A stretch of 6,415 nucleotides of DNA from contig JBKKCR010000186.1 in the NCBI GenBank assembly GCA_046712825.1, positions 1 through 6,415 on the forward strand, read 5' to 3'. A program made the position numbers and the translations under genes. The DNA is from DATFGK01 sp046712825 (GTDB lineage: Bacteria > Actinomycetota > AC-67). The stretch's first letter is position 1. Each line of letters opens with the position of its first letter. Of this stretch, positions 1 to 5,448 are shown in pieces. Under the pieces are notes generated by a model. The model was given only the letters and a program-made list of their open reading frames with translations, did not search any database and was not told the origin of the DNA.

Positions 1-2123
1 TGTCCCCTGCGCGTATCGCGGCTGCGCTCGATGATCGCTTCCGCCTTCTCACCGGCGGGGGCCGCACTGTCATGCCGCGCCAACAAACGCTCGAGACCTC
101 CGTGGCTTGGAGTCACGACTTGCTCGATCCCAACGAGCGCGCGCTGCTCCGCCGCCTCTCGGTGTTCGCTTCAGGCTTCACACTCGACGCGGTGGAGAGC
201 GTCTGTTCTGACGAGCTGATCGACGAGTATGCCGTGCTTGATCTGCTCTCGCGCCTGGTGGACAAGTCCCTCGTCCAAGCCGGGCGCCCAGACGCGGTCG
301 ACCGGTACCGGCTGCTCGAAACGATCCGCATATACGCCCGCGATCGCCTCCTCGAGTCGGGCGAGAGCGAAGCCATCCGCACTCGTCACTGCGAGTTCTT
401 CCTCTTACTCGCCGAGCGGGCGGAGCCGGAGCTTGTGGGAGCCAACGCGCCGGCCTGGTTGGCTCGCTTGGAGCTGGAGCACGACAACATCAGTGGCGCG
501 CTCGAGTGGGCCGACATCACCGATGCGCACGAGCAGTTCCTGCGTCTGGTCACGGCGCTCACGCTCTTCTGGGAGCTTCGCGGCCATCTCGGCGCAGGCG
601 GCCGCTGGTTCGCAAGAGCGCTCGCCCGTGACGAAGGACCGTCAGTTGTGCGCGCTCGCGCGCTCTGGGGCGCTGCGCACGTAGCCGTATACGGCGGCGT
701 CCATGAGATCGCGGCGCAGCGCGCGCCGGAGTCATTGGCCATGGCGGAGGAAGTCGGCGACGAGTGGGCGATGGCTCGCGCGCTCAACACGATCGGACTC
801 CTGCAGCTCTTGTCCGAGCCGGAACCTGCTCGCACGGAACTCCACAAGAGCGTCGATCTCGGCAGGAAGATCGGCGACAACTGGGCCGTAGCCGACGGTC
901 TGAAGATGATTTCCCTCGCGTGGCTCTTCCAAGAGGACCACGATGGGCTCGCAGGTGCCCTCGAGGATCTTCGTAGAGTTGCCGAGGGCCTCGGGAACAA
1001 GTTCTTCACAGCCTGGTATCACAGCGGCGTCGGGTGGATGGCGCTACGCCGCGGCGATTTCGGCCTGGCCCGCCGCGAACTCGAGACTTCCATCGATGAG
1101 TGCCGACAGGTCGGTGAGCCTTCGACCGAAGGTTTTGCCCTGAGCTTTTTGAGCGAGCTCGACTCCCTGACCGGAGACTATGACGCTGCCGATGCGTGCT
1201 TGGCTGCGTTCATCCAGCGAGCGACGGCAACAGGCGGCGAGGCGGCCGTGCCCTTTGCCTTGCTCACACTCGCCACCCTCGCCGTCGGCCGCGGCCATCC
1301 AGCCGAAGCCGGCGCCATCCTCGAACCGCTGCTCCCGAAGGATCGATCACTTGGGATCTCCCACGTCATCGCGTTGGGACTCGCCGTACTCGGATCTGCA
1401 CTCTTCGCCGAAGGCCAGGACCAAGCTGCCAATGATGCCTTGGAGGAGTCGAAGGAATTGGCAAGAGGTATCGATAATCCTTGGCTGATCGCGGTCGCCG
1501 ACCACCAACTCGGCCGGCTTGCTCGTCGACGCGGGCAGGCGGGCACCGCGGAAGATCTCCACCATGAGGGGCTCGCGCTACTCGTTCCGCGCGGACTACG
1601 ACCGGACATCGTGCAGTCACTCGAAGCACTGGCGGCGCTCGCGGCCGACCACGAGAGCTATTCGGAGGCGACGCGGTTGTTCGCCGCGGCCGCGGCCTTG
1701 CGGGGCGCGATCGGCCTCGCCCGTTGGCCCGCCGATCAAGCTGAGTACGACGGTGAGTTGGCGCGCGCCCGACTCGCACTTGGCGACTTGGTCTTCGCGG
1801 CAGCGTGGACCGAAGGTGAAGCGCTCACAGTCGAAGACGCCGTTGCCTACGCGACGCGGGCGCGGGGCGAGCGTGGACGACCCTCGAGCGGATGGGCCAG
1901 CTTGACGCCGACGGAGCTGGAAGTGGTGAGCCACGCCGCGCAAGGTCTGACGAACCCCCAGATCGCGGAGCGGATGTTCATCGCACGGGGGACCGTGAAG
2001 ATCCACCTCTCGCACATCTTCGCCAAGCTCGGCTACTCGACCCGCTCCGAGCTCGCGGCCGAAGCCGTGCGACAAGGCATCGGATCGGCGGGAACCCCAA
2101 ACGGAAGAGAGAACGCGACGTGA
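1..2123 (+). CDS. LuxR-family transcriptional regulator with NB-ARC-type ATPase/TPR architecture (3' part; start lies upstream)
   Basis: This is a large signal-responsive DNA-binding regulator. The frame is open from base 3, and the residues before the first ATG (base 72) already match the family (RIAAALDDRFRLLTGG, then PRQQTLETSVAWSHDLL). The ATG at 72 is therefore internal, and the P-loop ATPase half lies off the left edge. Visible order: the end of the NB-ARC module with its winged helix (LLRRLSVFASGFTLDAV, about 150-200); a long helical, alanine-rich TPR-like region (about 400-1850); and a C-terminal LuxR/GerE helix-turn-helix (1899-2090) with LTPTELEVV, the scaffold helix NPQIAERMFIA and the recognition helix GTVKIHLSHIFAKLG. 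About 706 codons are visible. Known members run to roughly 900 residues or more and use nucleotide binding and TPR sensing to control the HTH. The ligand and target genes cannot be read from the sequence. The gene converges on the downstream phosphatase gene. It could also be called an AfsR/MalT-like STAND regulator. Confidence 0.9.
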   Translation, partial: SPARIAAALDDRFRLLTGGGRTVMPRQQTLETSVAWSHDLLDPNERALLRRLSVFASGFTLDAVESVCSDELIDEYAVLDLLSRLVDKSLVQAGRPDAVDRYRLLETIRIYARDRLLESGESEAIRTRHCEFFLLLAERAEPELVGANAPAWLARLELEHDNISGALEWADITDAHEQFLRLVTALTLFWELRGHLGAGGRWFARALARDEGPSVVRARALWGAAHVAVYGGVHEIAAQRAPESLAMAEEVGDEWAMARALNTIGLLQLLSEPEPARTELHKSVDLGRKIGDNWAVADGLKMISLAWLFQEDHDGLAGALEDLRRVAEGLGNKFFTAWYHSGVGWMALRRGDFGLARRELETSIDECRQVGEPSTEGFALSFLSELDSLTGDYDAADACLAAFIQRATATGGEAAVPFALLTLATLAVGRGHPAEAGAILEPLLPKDRSLGISHVIALGLAVLGSALFAEGQDQAANDALEESKELARGIDNPWLIAVADHQLGRLARRRGQAGTAEDLHHEGLALLVPRGLRPDIVQSLEALAALAADHESYSEATRLFAAAAALRGAIGLARWPADQAEYDGELARARLALGDLVFAAAWTEGEALTVEDAVAYATRARGERGRPSSGWASLTPTELEVVSHAAQGLTNPQIAERMFIARGTVKIHLSHIFAKLGYSTRSELAAEAVRQGIGSAGTPNGRENAT
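1899..2090 (+). other. LuxR/GerE helix-turn-helix domain of the regulator
   Basis: This is the C-terminal DNA-binding segment of the first gene. It begins at LTPTELEVV, which matches the usual LTxRExEVL opening of the family. The turn and recognition helix follow as IAERMFIARGTVKIHLSHI, then FAKLG, a near-invariant closing block. A short tail of about 15 residues (ending GRENAT) follows before the TGA stop. All the structural positions I would expect are present, so the domain looks functional. Confidence 0.9.
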
Positions 2124-2210
2124 CCACGTGCACATCTTGATCTCAGCACTACCGCGAGCAGGAAAGCGAGGCGGCTCTCAGGGATCAACGTGACAGCACC
2201 GCGCCCGCGC

Positions 2211-2229
2211 ACACCCGTTAGCCGGGTGT
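2211..2229 (-). terminator. GC hairpin over the stop codon of the SpoIIE phosphatase gene
   Basis: ACACCCG (2211-2217) and CGGGTGT (2223-2229) form a perfect 7-bp stem with a 5-base loop. The loop contains the TAA stop (2218-2220) of the minus-strand phosphatase gene. No T-tract follows on either strand, so it is not a classical intrinsic terminator. U-less GC hairpins at gene ends have been proposed as terminators or mRNA 3' ends in actinobacteria. It lies in the gap between two converging genes and could serve either strand. Confidence 0.4.
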
Positions 2230-3465
2230 CGCCCGGTCGAGGCTGGCCCCTCCGGTGGCCTCGCGGACACCTCGCGGCCCGTACCAGTCGATGCAGAGGA
2301 CGGTCGCGTCGTCCCGGAGGTCGCCGCCGGTTGCGGCGAGCAGGTTTCGACCGAGCTCACGGACGACCTCGCGGGGGTGCCGGTCGGCGGACTGCACGAG
2401 GATGTCGCTTACGGCGAGGGTCGCGTTCCGTTCGAGGAACCCGTCGGTCACGATCAGGAGCCGATCCCCCGGTTCGAGCATCAGTCTGTGGGTCTCATAG
2501 GGGTCGCTCCCAATGCCGAGTGGCACGCCCGGCGACAGGTCGAGCGCTGCCGCTGCACCGGCCCGCAGGAGATACGGCGGGGGATGGCCGGCGATGACGA
2601 TGTCGACTGCGCCGTCGGCGATTCGGATCCGCAGGATCTGGCCCGTGACGAACTGGTCGGGAGCAGCATTGGCGATCAGAGCGGCGTTCGCCGCATCCGC
2701 CTGTTCGCCTGGTGACGCCACCGACCGGCGGGTGTTGCGCAGGCTGCCGACCGTAAGCGTGGCGAGCCAAGCGGCACCGATGGAGTGGCCCATGGCGTCG
2801 GTGACGGACGCGTACAGGTACTCACGATCGACGGAGTAGTCGAAGGTGTCTCCACCCACGGTCGCCGCCGGCTCGAGCCAGCCGGCGAGAGTGAAGGGGC
2901 CCCCTTCGACCGTATAGGAGTCGGGCAGCAGGCGACGCTGGATCTCAGCCGGGAGCGAGAACGGCACGTCGCGCTGTGCCGATTCGAACAGGTCGGTATG
3001 CCGGCGGGCCGCGATCAGGGTGTACGCAAGGGTGTGCGCGGCAGACGTCAGGTACGCGATGGTTTCGGTGTCAGGGTCGTACGGGGTCTTGAGCTCGAGG
3101 ATGCCGATGGCGTCGCCGCGTTCGGTCACCGGAACGAGAACGCGCCAGCCGCCGTCGTCCTCGCGCTCCACATGCTGTTCCTGGCTCGTAAGGACTCGAT
3201 GATGCATGGAGCCATCGAGCGGAAACGACTCCGTGCGCTCGTTGCGCCCCGCAGCCACCCTCCCCTCGCTCGCCGTGACGTGCGACATCCGGACGGCGGC
3301 GGTCCCCGAGAGGTTCGCGAGAAGGAGGCTCACCTCGGTGGCGTCGAGCATGCGGGCGAGCTCGGCCGCGAGAACGTCGACGGCTTCGACGGGCGGAGCG
3401 GCCTCGACGGCTGCAAGCAGGCCCCGGAAGTCGAGTCGGACGTCGTCCACGTCGGCCACCGCCAT
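2218..3465 (-). CDS. GAF domain + SpoIIE/RsbU-type PPM serine/threonine phosphatase
   Basis: Cytosolic metal-dependent protein phosphatase of the PPM/SpoIIE class. Relatives dephosphorylate anti-sigma-factor antagonists and so release sigma factors, but no such partner is encoded here. The 415-residue product has no signal peptide or membrane span. Residues about 24-155 look like a GAF sensor (APPVEAVDVLAAELARML; WRVLVPVTERGDAIGILEL). The catalytic domain starts near LPAEIQRRLLP (171-181) and carries the expected metal-site blocks: GGDTFD (D206), TDAMGH (D223), AGHPPPYLL (292-300), TDGFLE (D341) and DDATVL (385-390). The usual DxxGHG reads DAMGHS here. The start is uncertain. ATG at 3465 puts the GAF region at the N-terminus but has no Shine-Dalgarno. 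An in-frame ATG at 3531 adds 22 unlike residues (MGLPHLKQRG...) and lies inside an inverted repeat. A leaderless GTG at 3459, 7 bases after a TACGGT hexamer, is also possible. Confidence 0.9.
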   Translation of the reverse strand: MAVADVDDVRLDFRGLLAAVEAAPPVEAVDVLAAELARMLDATEVSLLLANLSGTAAVRMSHVTASEGRVAAGRNERTESFPLDGSMHHRVLTSQEQHVEREDDGGWRVLVPVTERGDAIGILELKTPYDPDTETIAYLTSAAHTLAYTLIAARRHTDLFESAQRDVPFSLPAEIQRRLLPDSYTVEGGPFTLAGWLEPAATVGGDTFDYSVDREYLYASVTDAMGHSIGAAWLATLTVGSLRNTRRSVASPGEQADAANAALIANAAPDQFVTGQILRIRIADGAVDIVIAGHPPPYLLRAGAAAALDLSPGVPLGIGSDPYETHRLMLEPGDRLLIVTDGFLERNATLAVSDILVQSADRHPREVVRELGRNLLAATGGDLRDDATVLCIDWYGPRGVREATGGASLDRATPG

Positions 3466-3533
3466 ACCGTAGCAGCGAGAACGAGCGGTGGGCCCTTCGG
3501 CTCCTCGCTGTTTCAAGTGAGGTAACCCCATCT

Positions 3534-3569
3534 CCAGCTTGCCGGCGCCCGGCCTGCCTCTGAAGCTGG
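3534..3569. repeat. Nested inverted repeat between tRNA-Ala and the phosphatase gene
   Basis: CCAGCTT (3534-3540) pairs with AAGCTGG (3563-3569). Inside the loop, GCCGG (3541-3545) pairs with CCGGC (3549-3553) around CGC. It lies about 30 bases downstream of the tRNA 3' end on the minus strand, so it could terminate the tRNA transcript, although no T-run follows. It also overlaps the region where the phosphatase transcript would begin if the gene had a long leader. The function is unproven. Confidence 0.35.
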
Positions 3570-3596
3570 CGGAGTGGTTCTCCTACCGTCGGTCAG

Positions 3597-3669
3597 TGGA
3601 GGTGAACGGATTCGAACCGTCGACCTCTGCGTTGCGAACGCAGCGCTCTACCAACTGAGCTACACCCCC
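3597..3669 (-). tRNA. tRNA-Ala (anticodon CGC)
   Basis: On the minus strand a complete 73-nt cloverleaf can be folded. The acceptor is GGGGGTG/CACCTCC and contains the G3-U70 wobble pair, the main identity element for alanyl-tRNA synthetase. The D arm is GCTC-AGTTGGTA-GAGC. The anticodon stem CTGCG/CGCAG has the loop TTCGCAA, anticodon CGC (3634-3636), which reads the alanine codon GCG. The variable loop has 5 nt. The T arm is GACGG-TTCGAAT-CCGTT with one wobble pair, and the discriminator is A73. CCA is not encoded (CTG follows), so it must be added by nucleotidyltransferase. GCG is a common alanine codon in this GC-rich window, so the tRNA fits its genome. Confidence 0.97.
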
Positions 3670-3682
3670 TGGAGCAGGCCCG

Positions 3683-3691
3683 ATGCTACCA
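3683..3691 (-). promoter_or_regulatory. Extended -10 promoter of tRNA-Ala
   Basis: Read on the minus strand, TGG immediately precedes TAGCAT, giving the extended form TGnTAnnnT. Transcription would start around 3676, leaving about 7 nt before the mature tRNA 5' end at 3669, a sensible leader length for RNase P processing. No TTGACA-like -35 box is visible upstream, as expected if the extended -10 compensates. The site lies in the 50-bp gap after the thioesterase stop codon, so the tRNA probably has its own promoter. Confidence 0.5.
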
Positions 3692-3705
3692 AACCGGCTC
3701 AGCGG

Positions 3706-3735
3706 CCCGGCGGCGCGCGTTACCCCGGCGCCGGG
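3706..3735 (-). terminator. GC hairpin over the stop codon of the thioesterase gene
   Basis: CCCGGCG (3706-3712) and CGCCGGG (3729-3735) form a 7-bp all-GC stem with a 16-base loop that contains the TAA stop (3720-3722) of the thioesterase gene. There is no long T-run, although a short TTT lies a little further downstream on the minus strand. It could end the thioesterase transcript just before the tRNA promoter. Runs of GC in this region make chance pairing fairly likely. Confidence 0.35.
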
Positions 3736-4559
3736 CGGCAGAGCATGTGCTGTCCGCCGCTCGCGACGAGGCTTCCGTCCTCTGCCCAAACCCGTGCGGT
3801 GCTTGCGATCAACCCGTCGGCCGCGATCGGCGATTCGGTGACGCAGAGCAACCACTCCGAGCGCGAAGCCGGCCGGTGGAACCGCACCGAGAGCTCGATC
3901 GTCGGCGCTACGACCAGCGGGCGTCCTGTTTGACCCGCCATGAACGCCGGCCAACCCATCGTGTCGATCAGCAGGAGCGAGCGCGCCGCGTCGAGGTACG
4001 GATCCTTGAACGTCGGCCTCGGCTCGAACCGGCACCAGCCTTCGCGGATCGGCGCGCCGGGGACACGCTCCTCCCACCGCTCGATCACCGGCCCGATCAT
4101 GCGCTCCTCGATGTTCGACCAGAACCGCCGGAACGTGGGCGGCGGCGGTGAGGCAACTCTCCACGGCACGATGCCCTCCGGGCCCGGCAGCTCGGGCATC
4201 GGCGCTGCGTCGTAGTCGAAGCCGGCCAGTCCTTCGTCGACGGTCCAGACGGTCGCGTCGAGGAAGAGCCGTCCCTCCTGTGACATCGAGACGCGGATCA
4301 CTTCGGAGCGCCGCGCGGCGTTGAGCGTGACGACGTCGATCTCGACGGGAGCGAACGCGGCGACGCCCAGGTAGTTGCACGAGTAACTCACCGGCTTCGC
4401 GAAGCGGCTGTGCGCGCCGGCGGCACGCAACGCGATCGCGGACACGTAGCCGCCGGCCGGTCCCCAAAGCTCCCACCCATCTGAGAGCATGGCCCGGTAA
4501 CTCCCGTCACCGCCCTCGACGGCCGTGTCGCGCTCGAAATCCCCCGCCGGATCCTCCAC
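3720..4559 (-). CDS. TesB-like double-hotdog acyl-CoA thioesterase
   Basis: Predicted cytosolic hydrolase of acyl-CoA thioesters, releasing free acid and CoA. The acyl chain preference is unknown. The 279-residue length is close to E. coli TesB (286). The N-terminal hotdog carries WELWGPAGGYVSAIALRAAG (29-48). The C-terminal hotdog has TIELSVRFHRP and EWLLCVTES, then ARVWAEDGSLVASGGQ. Compared by eye with recalled E. coli TesB, the catalytic D204, T228 and Q278 correspond to D199, T220 and Q270, with identical T-to-Q spacing. The GTG start at 4559 is preferred: it has AGGA 8 bases upstream and leads directly into the family-like DFERDTAV. ATG at 4589 (10 residues longer) has no Shine-Dalgarno. 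The frame stays open to 5102, but those extra residues lie antisense to the neighbouring EEP gene and are not credible. The gene is divergent from that EEP gene. Confidence 0.88.
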   Translation of the reverse strand: MEDPAGDFERDTAVEGGDGSYRAMLSDGWELWGPAGGYVSAIALRAAGAHSRFAKPVSYSCNYLGVAAFAPVEIDVVTLNAARRSEVIRVSMSQEGRLFLDATVWTVDEGLAGFDYDAAPMPELPGPEGIVPWRVASPPPPTFRRFWSNIEERMIGPVIERWEERVPGAPIREGWCRFEPRPTFKDPYLDAARSLLLIDTMGWPAFMAGQTGRPLVVAPTIELSVRFHRPASRSEWLLCVTESPIAADGLIASTARVWAEDGSLVASGGQHMLCRPAPG

Positions 4560-4603
4560 CGGGCCGATCCTACGTGGGCCTCCCCGCATCGCGCGTCTGA
4601 TTT

Positions 4604-4612
4604 TGTTACGTA
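4604..4612. promoter_or_regulatory. Candidate shared divergent promoter core (TGT + palindromic TACGTA)
   Basis: The 58-bp spacer between the thioesterase and the EEP gene contains TACGTA (4607-4612), its own reverse complement. On the plus strand it is preceded by TGT, giving TGnTACGTA, and start-point spacing would fall on or next to the ATG at 4618, implying a leaderless EEP mRNA. On the minus strand the same hexamer would start transcription near 4600, leaving a leader of about 40 nt that includes the AGGA site before the GTG at 4559. The last base differs from the TAnnnT consensus in both directions, so this is a candidate only. Confidence 0.35.
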
Positions 4613-4617
4613 GAGCT

Positions 4618-5238
4618 ATGCGCATCCTTACCTGGAACATCCACGGGGCCCGGGACGCTTCGATAACGGAGATCGCCGGGGAGATCGCCGTGTACGAAGC
4701 CGACGTCGTCTGTCTCAACGAGGTGAAGCGCGGCGACGGAAACCGCCTGCGCGACGCGCTCGACTTGCGAGCGTTCGTCGCGAGCTCCTTCATCGGTCCG
4801 TACGGCAACGCGATCCTCACCAACGCGCCCATCACCGCCTGGCGGCGGTTCCGGTTCTCGCGCGTTCGCAGGGTCGATCGACGCGACGCGGCGTTGGTCA
4901 CCTTGACCGACGGCACGACGATCGCAGCCGTCCATCTCGGCCTCCGCGCGCCGGAGCGCTCTCGTTTGGCGGCCGAGCTCCTCGCCGCGCTCCCCGATCG
5001 CTCCATCGTCGCCGGCGATGCCAACGAGACCCCGGACCACGCGGCCGTCGCGTTGTTCTCGAGTCGCTTCGATGATGCCGGTCGTGAAGGAGCCCAGCCC
5101 ACCTTCCCTGCCGGCGAACCGCGGTCGCGGATCGACTACGTCTGGGTGCCGCGGGGAACCTCGGGGCAAGCCTGCCGGGTCGGCTCAACAAAGGCCTCCG
5201 ACCACCTCCCAGTCATCGTGGATATCGACCTCGTCTGA
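4618..5238 (+). CDS. Endonuclease/exonuclease/phosphatase (EEP) superfamily hydrolase
   Basis: A 206-residue metal-dependent phosphodiesterase of the fold shared by exonuclease III, DNase I and inositol phosphatases. The substrate cannot be assigned from sequence. All core motifs are present in order: TWNIHG (N7), LNEV (catalytic glutamate E35), GNAILT (63-68), HLG (H106), GDANETP (D134, N136), RIDYVWV (D173) and ASDHLPV (D195-H196, the catalytic His-Asp dyad). There is no signal peptide, so it is probably intracellular. The protein is short for the superfamily (usually about 230-300), giving a minimal domain without added DNA-binding loops. The ATG at 4618 is chosen because TWNIHG normally begins within ten residues of the start. 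An in-frame ATG at 4525 would overlap the divergent thioesterase gene and add 31 residues unlike the family. There is no clear Shine-Dalgarno and the mRNA may be leaderless. A non-nuclease phosphatase role is equally possible. Confidence 0.9.
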   Translation: MRILTWNIHGARDASITEIAGEIAVYEADVVCLNEVKRGDGNRLRDALDLRAFVASSFIGPYGNAILTNAPITAWRRFRFSRVRRVDRRDAALVTLTDGTTIAAVHLGLRAPERSRLAAELLAALPDRSIVAGDANETPDHAAVALFSSRFDDAGREGAQPTFPAGEPRSRIDYVWVPRGTSGQACRVGSTKASDHLPVIVDIDLV

Positions 5239-5263
5239 GCCTGCAGCCCCACCCGGAAGCCGC

Positions 5264-5269
5264 TACCCT
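5264..5269 (+). promoter_or_regulatory. Possible -10 element (TACCCT) upstream of the M23 gene
   Basis: TACCCT fits the TAnnnT pattern of actinobacterial -10 elements and lies 26 bp after the EEP stop codon. Transcription from about 5276 would give the M23 gene a leader of about 170 nt. No recognisable -35 is seen at the right spacing, and a hexamer this loose occurs often by chance. Confidence 0.3.
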
Positions 5270-5366
5270 GCGGGACGCTTCGCCCATACGCCGCAGCTTC
5301 GGCCCGCCCCCTCAAGGGTTAGGACGCAGGTCCCGAGGCCTACGGGTGGGGAATCCAGAAGTGCTT

Positions 5367-5448
5367 GGTCACCCCAGTTGTGGGGTTCATTTCTCCTCTA
5401 TTCGCACCTGGCGGGGGGTCCCGAACGTTATGCATGATGGTCACCCCA
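5367..5448 (+). repeat. 10-bp direct repeat GGTCACCCCA in the M23 leader
   Basis: GGTCACCCCA occurs at 5367-5376 and again at 5439-5448. The first copy provides the left arm of the hairpin at 5371-5386. The second ends on the A of the M23 start codon. Because the arm sequence is duplicated, TGGGGT (5381-5386) could pair with either copy. G-runs at 5347-5351 and 5413-5418 give further alternative partners. Confidence 0.6.
5371..5386 (+). terminator. Hairpin followed by a T-rich stretch (EEP terminator or leader attenuator)
   Basis: ACCCCA (5371-5376) and TGGGGT (5381-5386) form a perfect 6-bp stem around the tetraloop GTTG. It is followed by a pyrimidine- and T-rich stretch (TCATTTCTCCTCTATT). 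This is the most intrinsic-terminator-like structure in the window. It may end transcription from the EEP gene, 133 nt downstream of its stop, or act as a conditional terminator in the leader of the M23 gene. Confidence 0.45.

Noticed and set aside
2136..2188. TTGATC / GATCAA inverted repeat in the convergent gap
   Set aside because: Only 6 bp with a loop of about 40 bases and no extension of the stem; expected by chance.
2785..3525. 246-residue plus-strand frame opposite the phosphatase
   Set aside because: The phosphatase frame carries all SpoIIE motifs; this one has none and is an arginine/glycine/valine-rich mirror frame.
3574..3933. Plus-strand frame with SGGERIRTVDLCVANAAL
   Set aside because: This peptide is the translation of the antisense strand of the tRNA-Ala gene, a well-known source of false hypothetical proteins. 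The rest lies antisense to the thioesterase.
3583..4476. 297-residue minus-strand frame ending in GGVAQLVERCVRNAEVDG
   Set aside because: Its C-terminus is a translation of the tRNA itself, and the rest is an arginine-rich shadow of the thioesterase gene in another frame.
4590..5102. 171-residue N-terminal extension of the thioesterase frame
   Set aside because: It is antisense to the EEP gene, low in complexity (Arg/Ser/Ala-rich), and the hotdog fold already begins just after 4559.
5276..5430. ydaO/c-di-AMP or cobalamin riboswitch in the M23 leader
   Set aside because: GGGGAATCC-like and AGCTAAC-like fragments caught the eye, but the conserved blocks of either class do not occur together in order. 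A covariance search would settle it.
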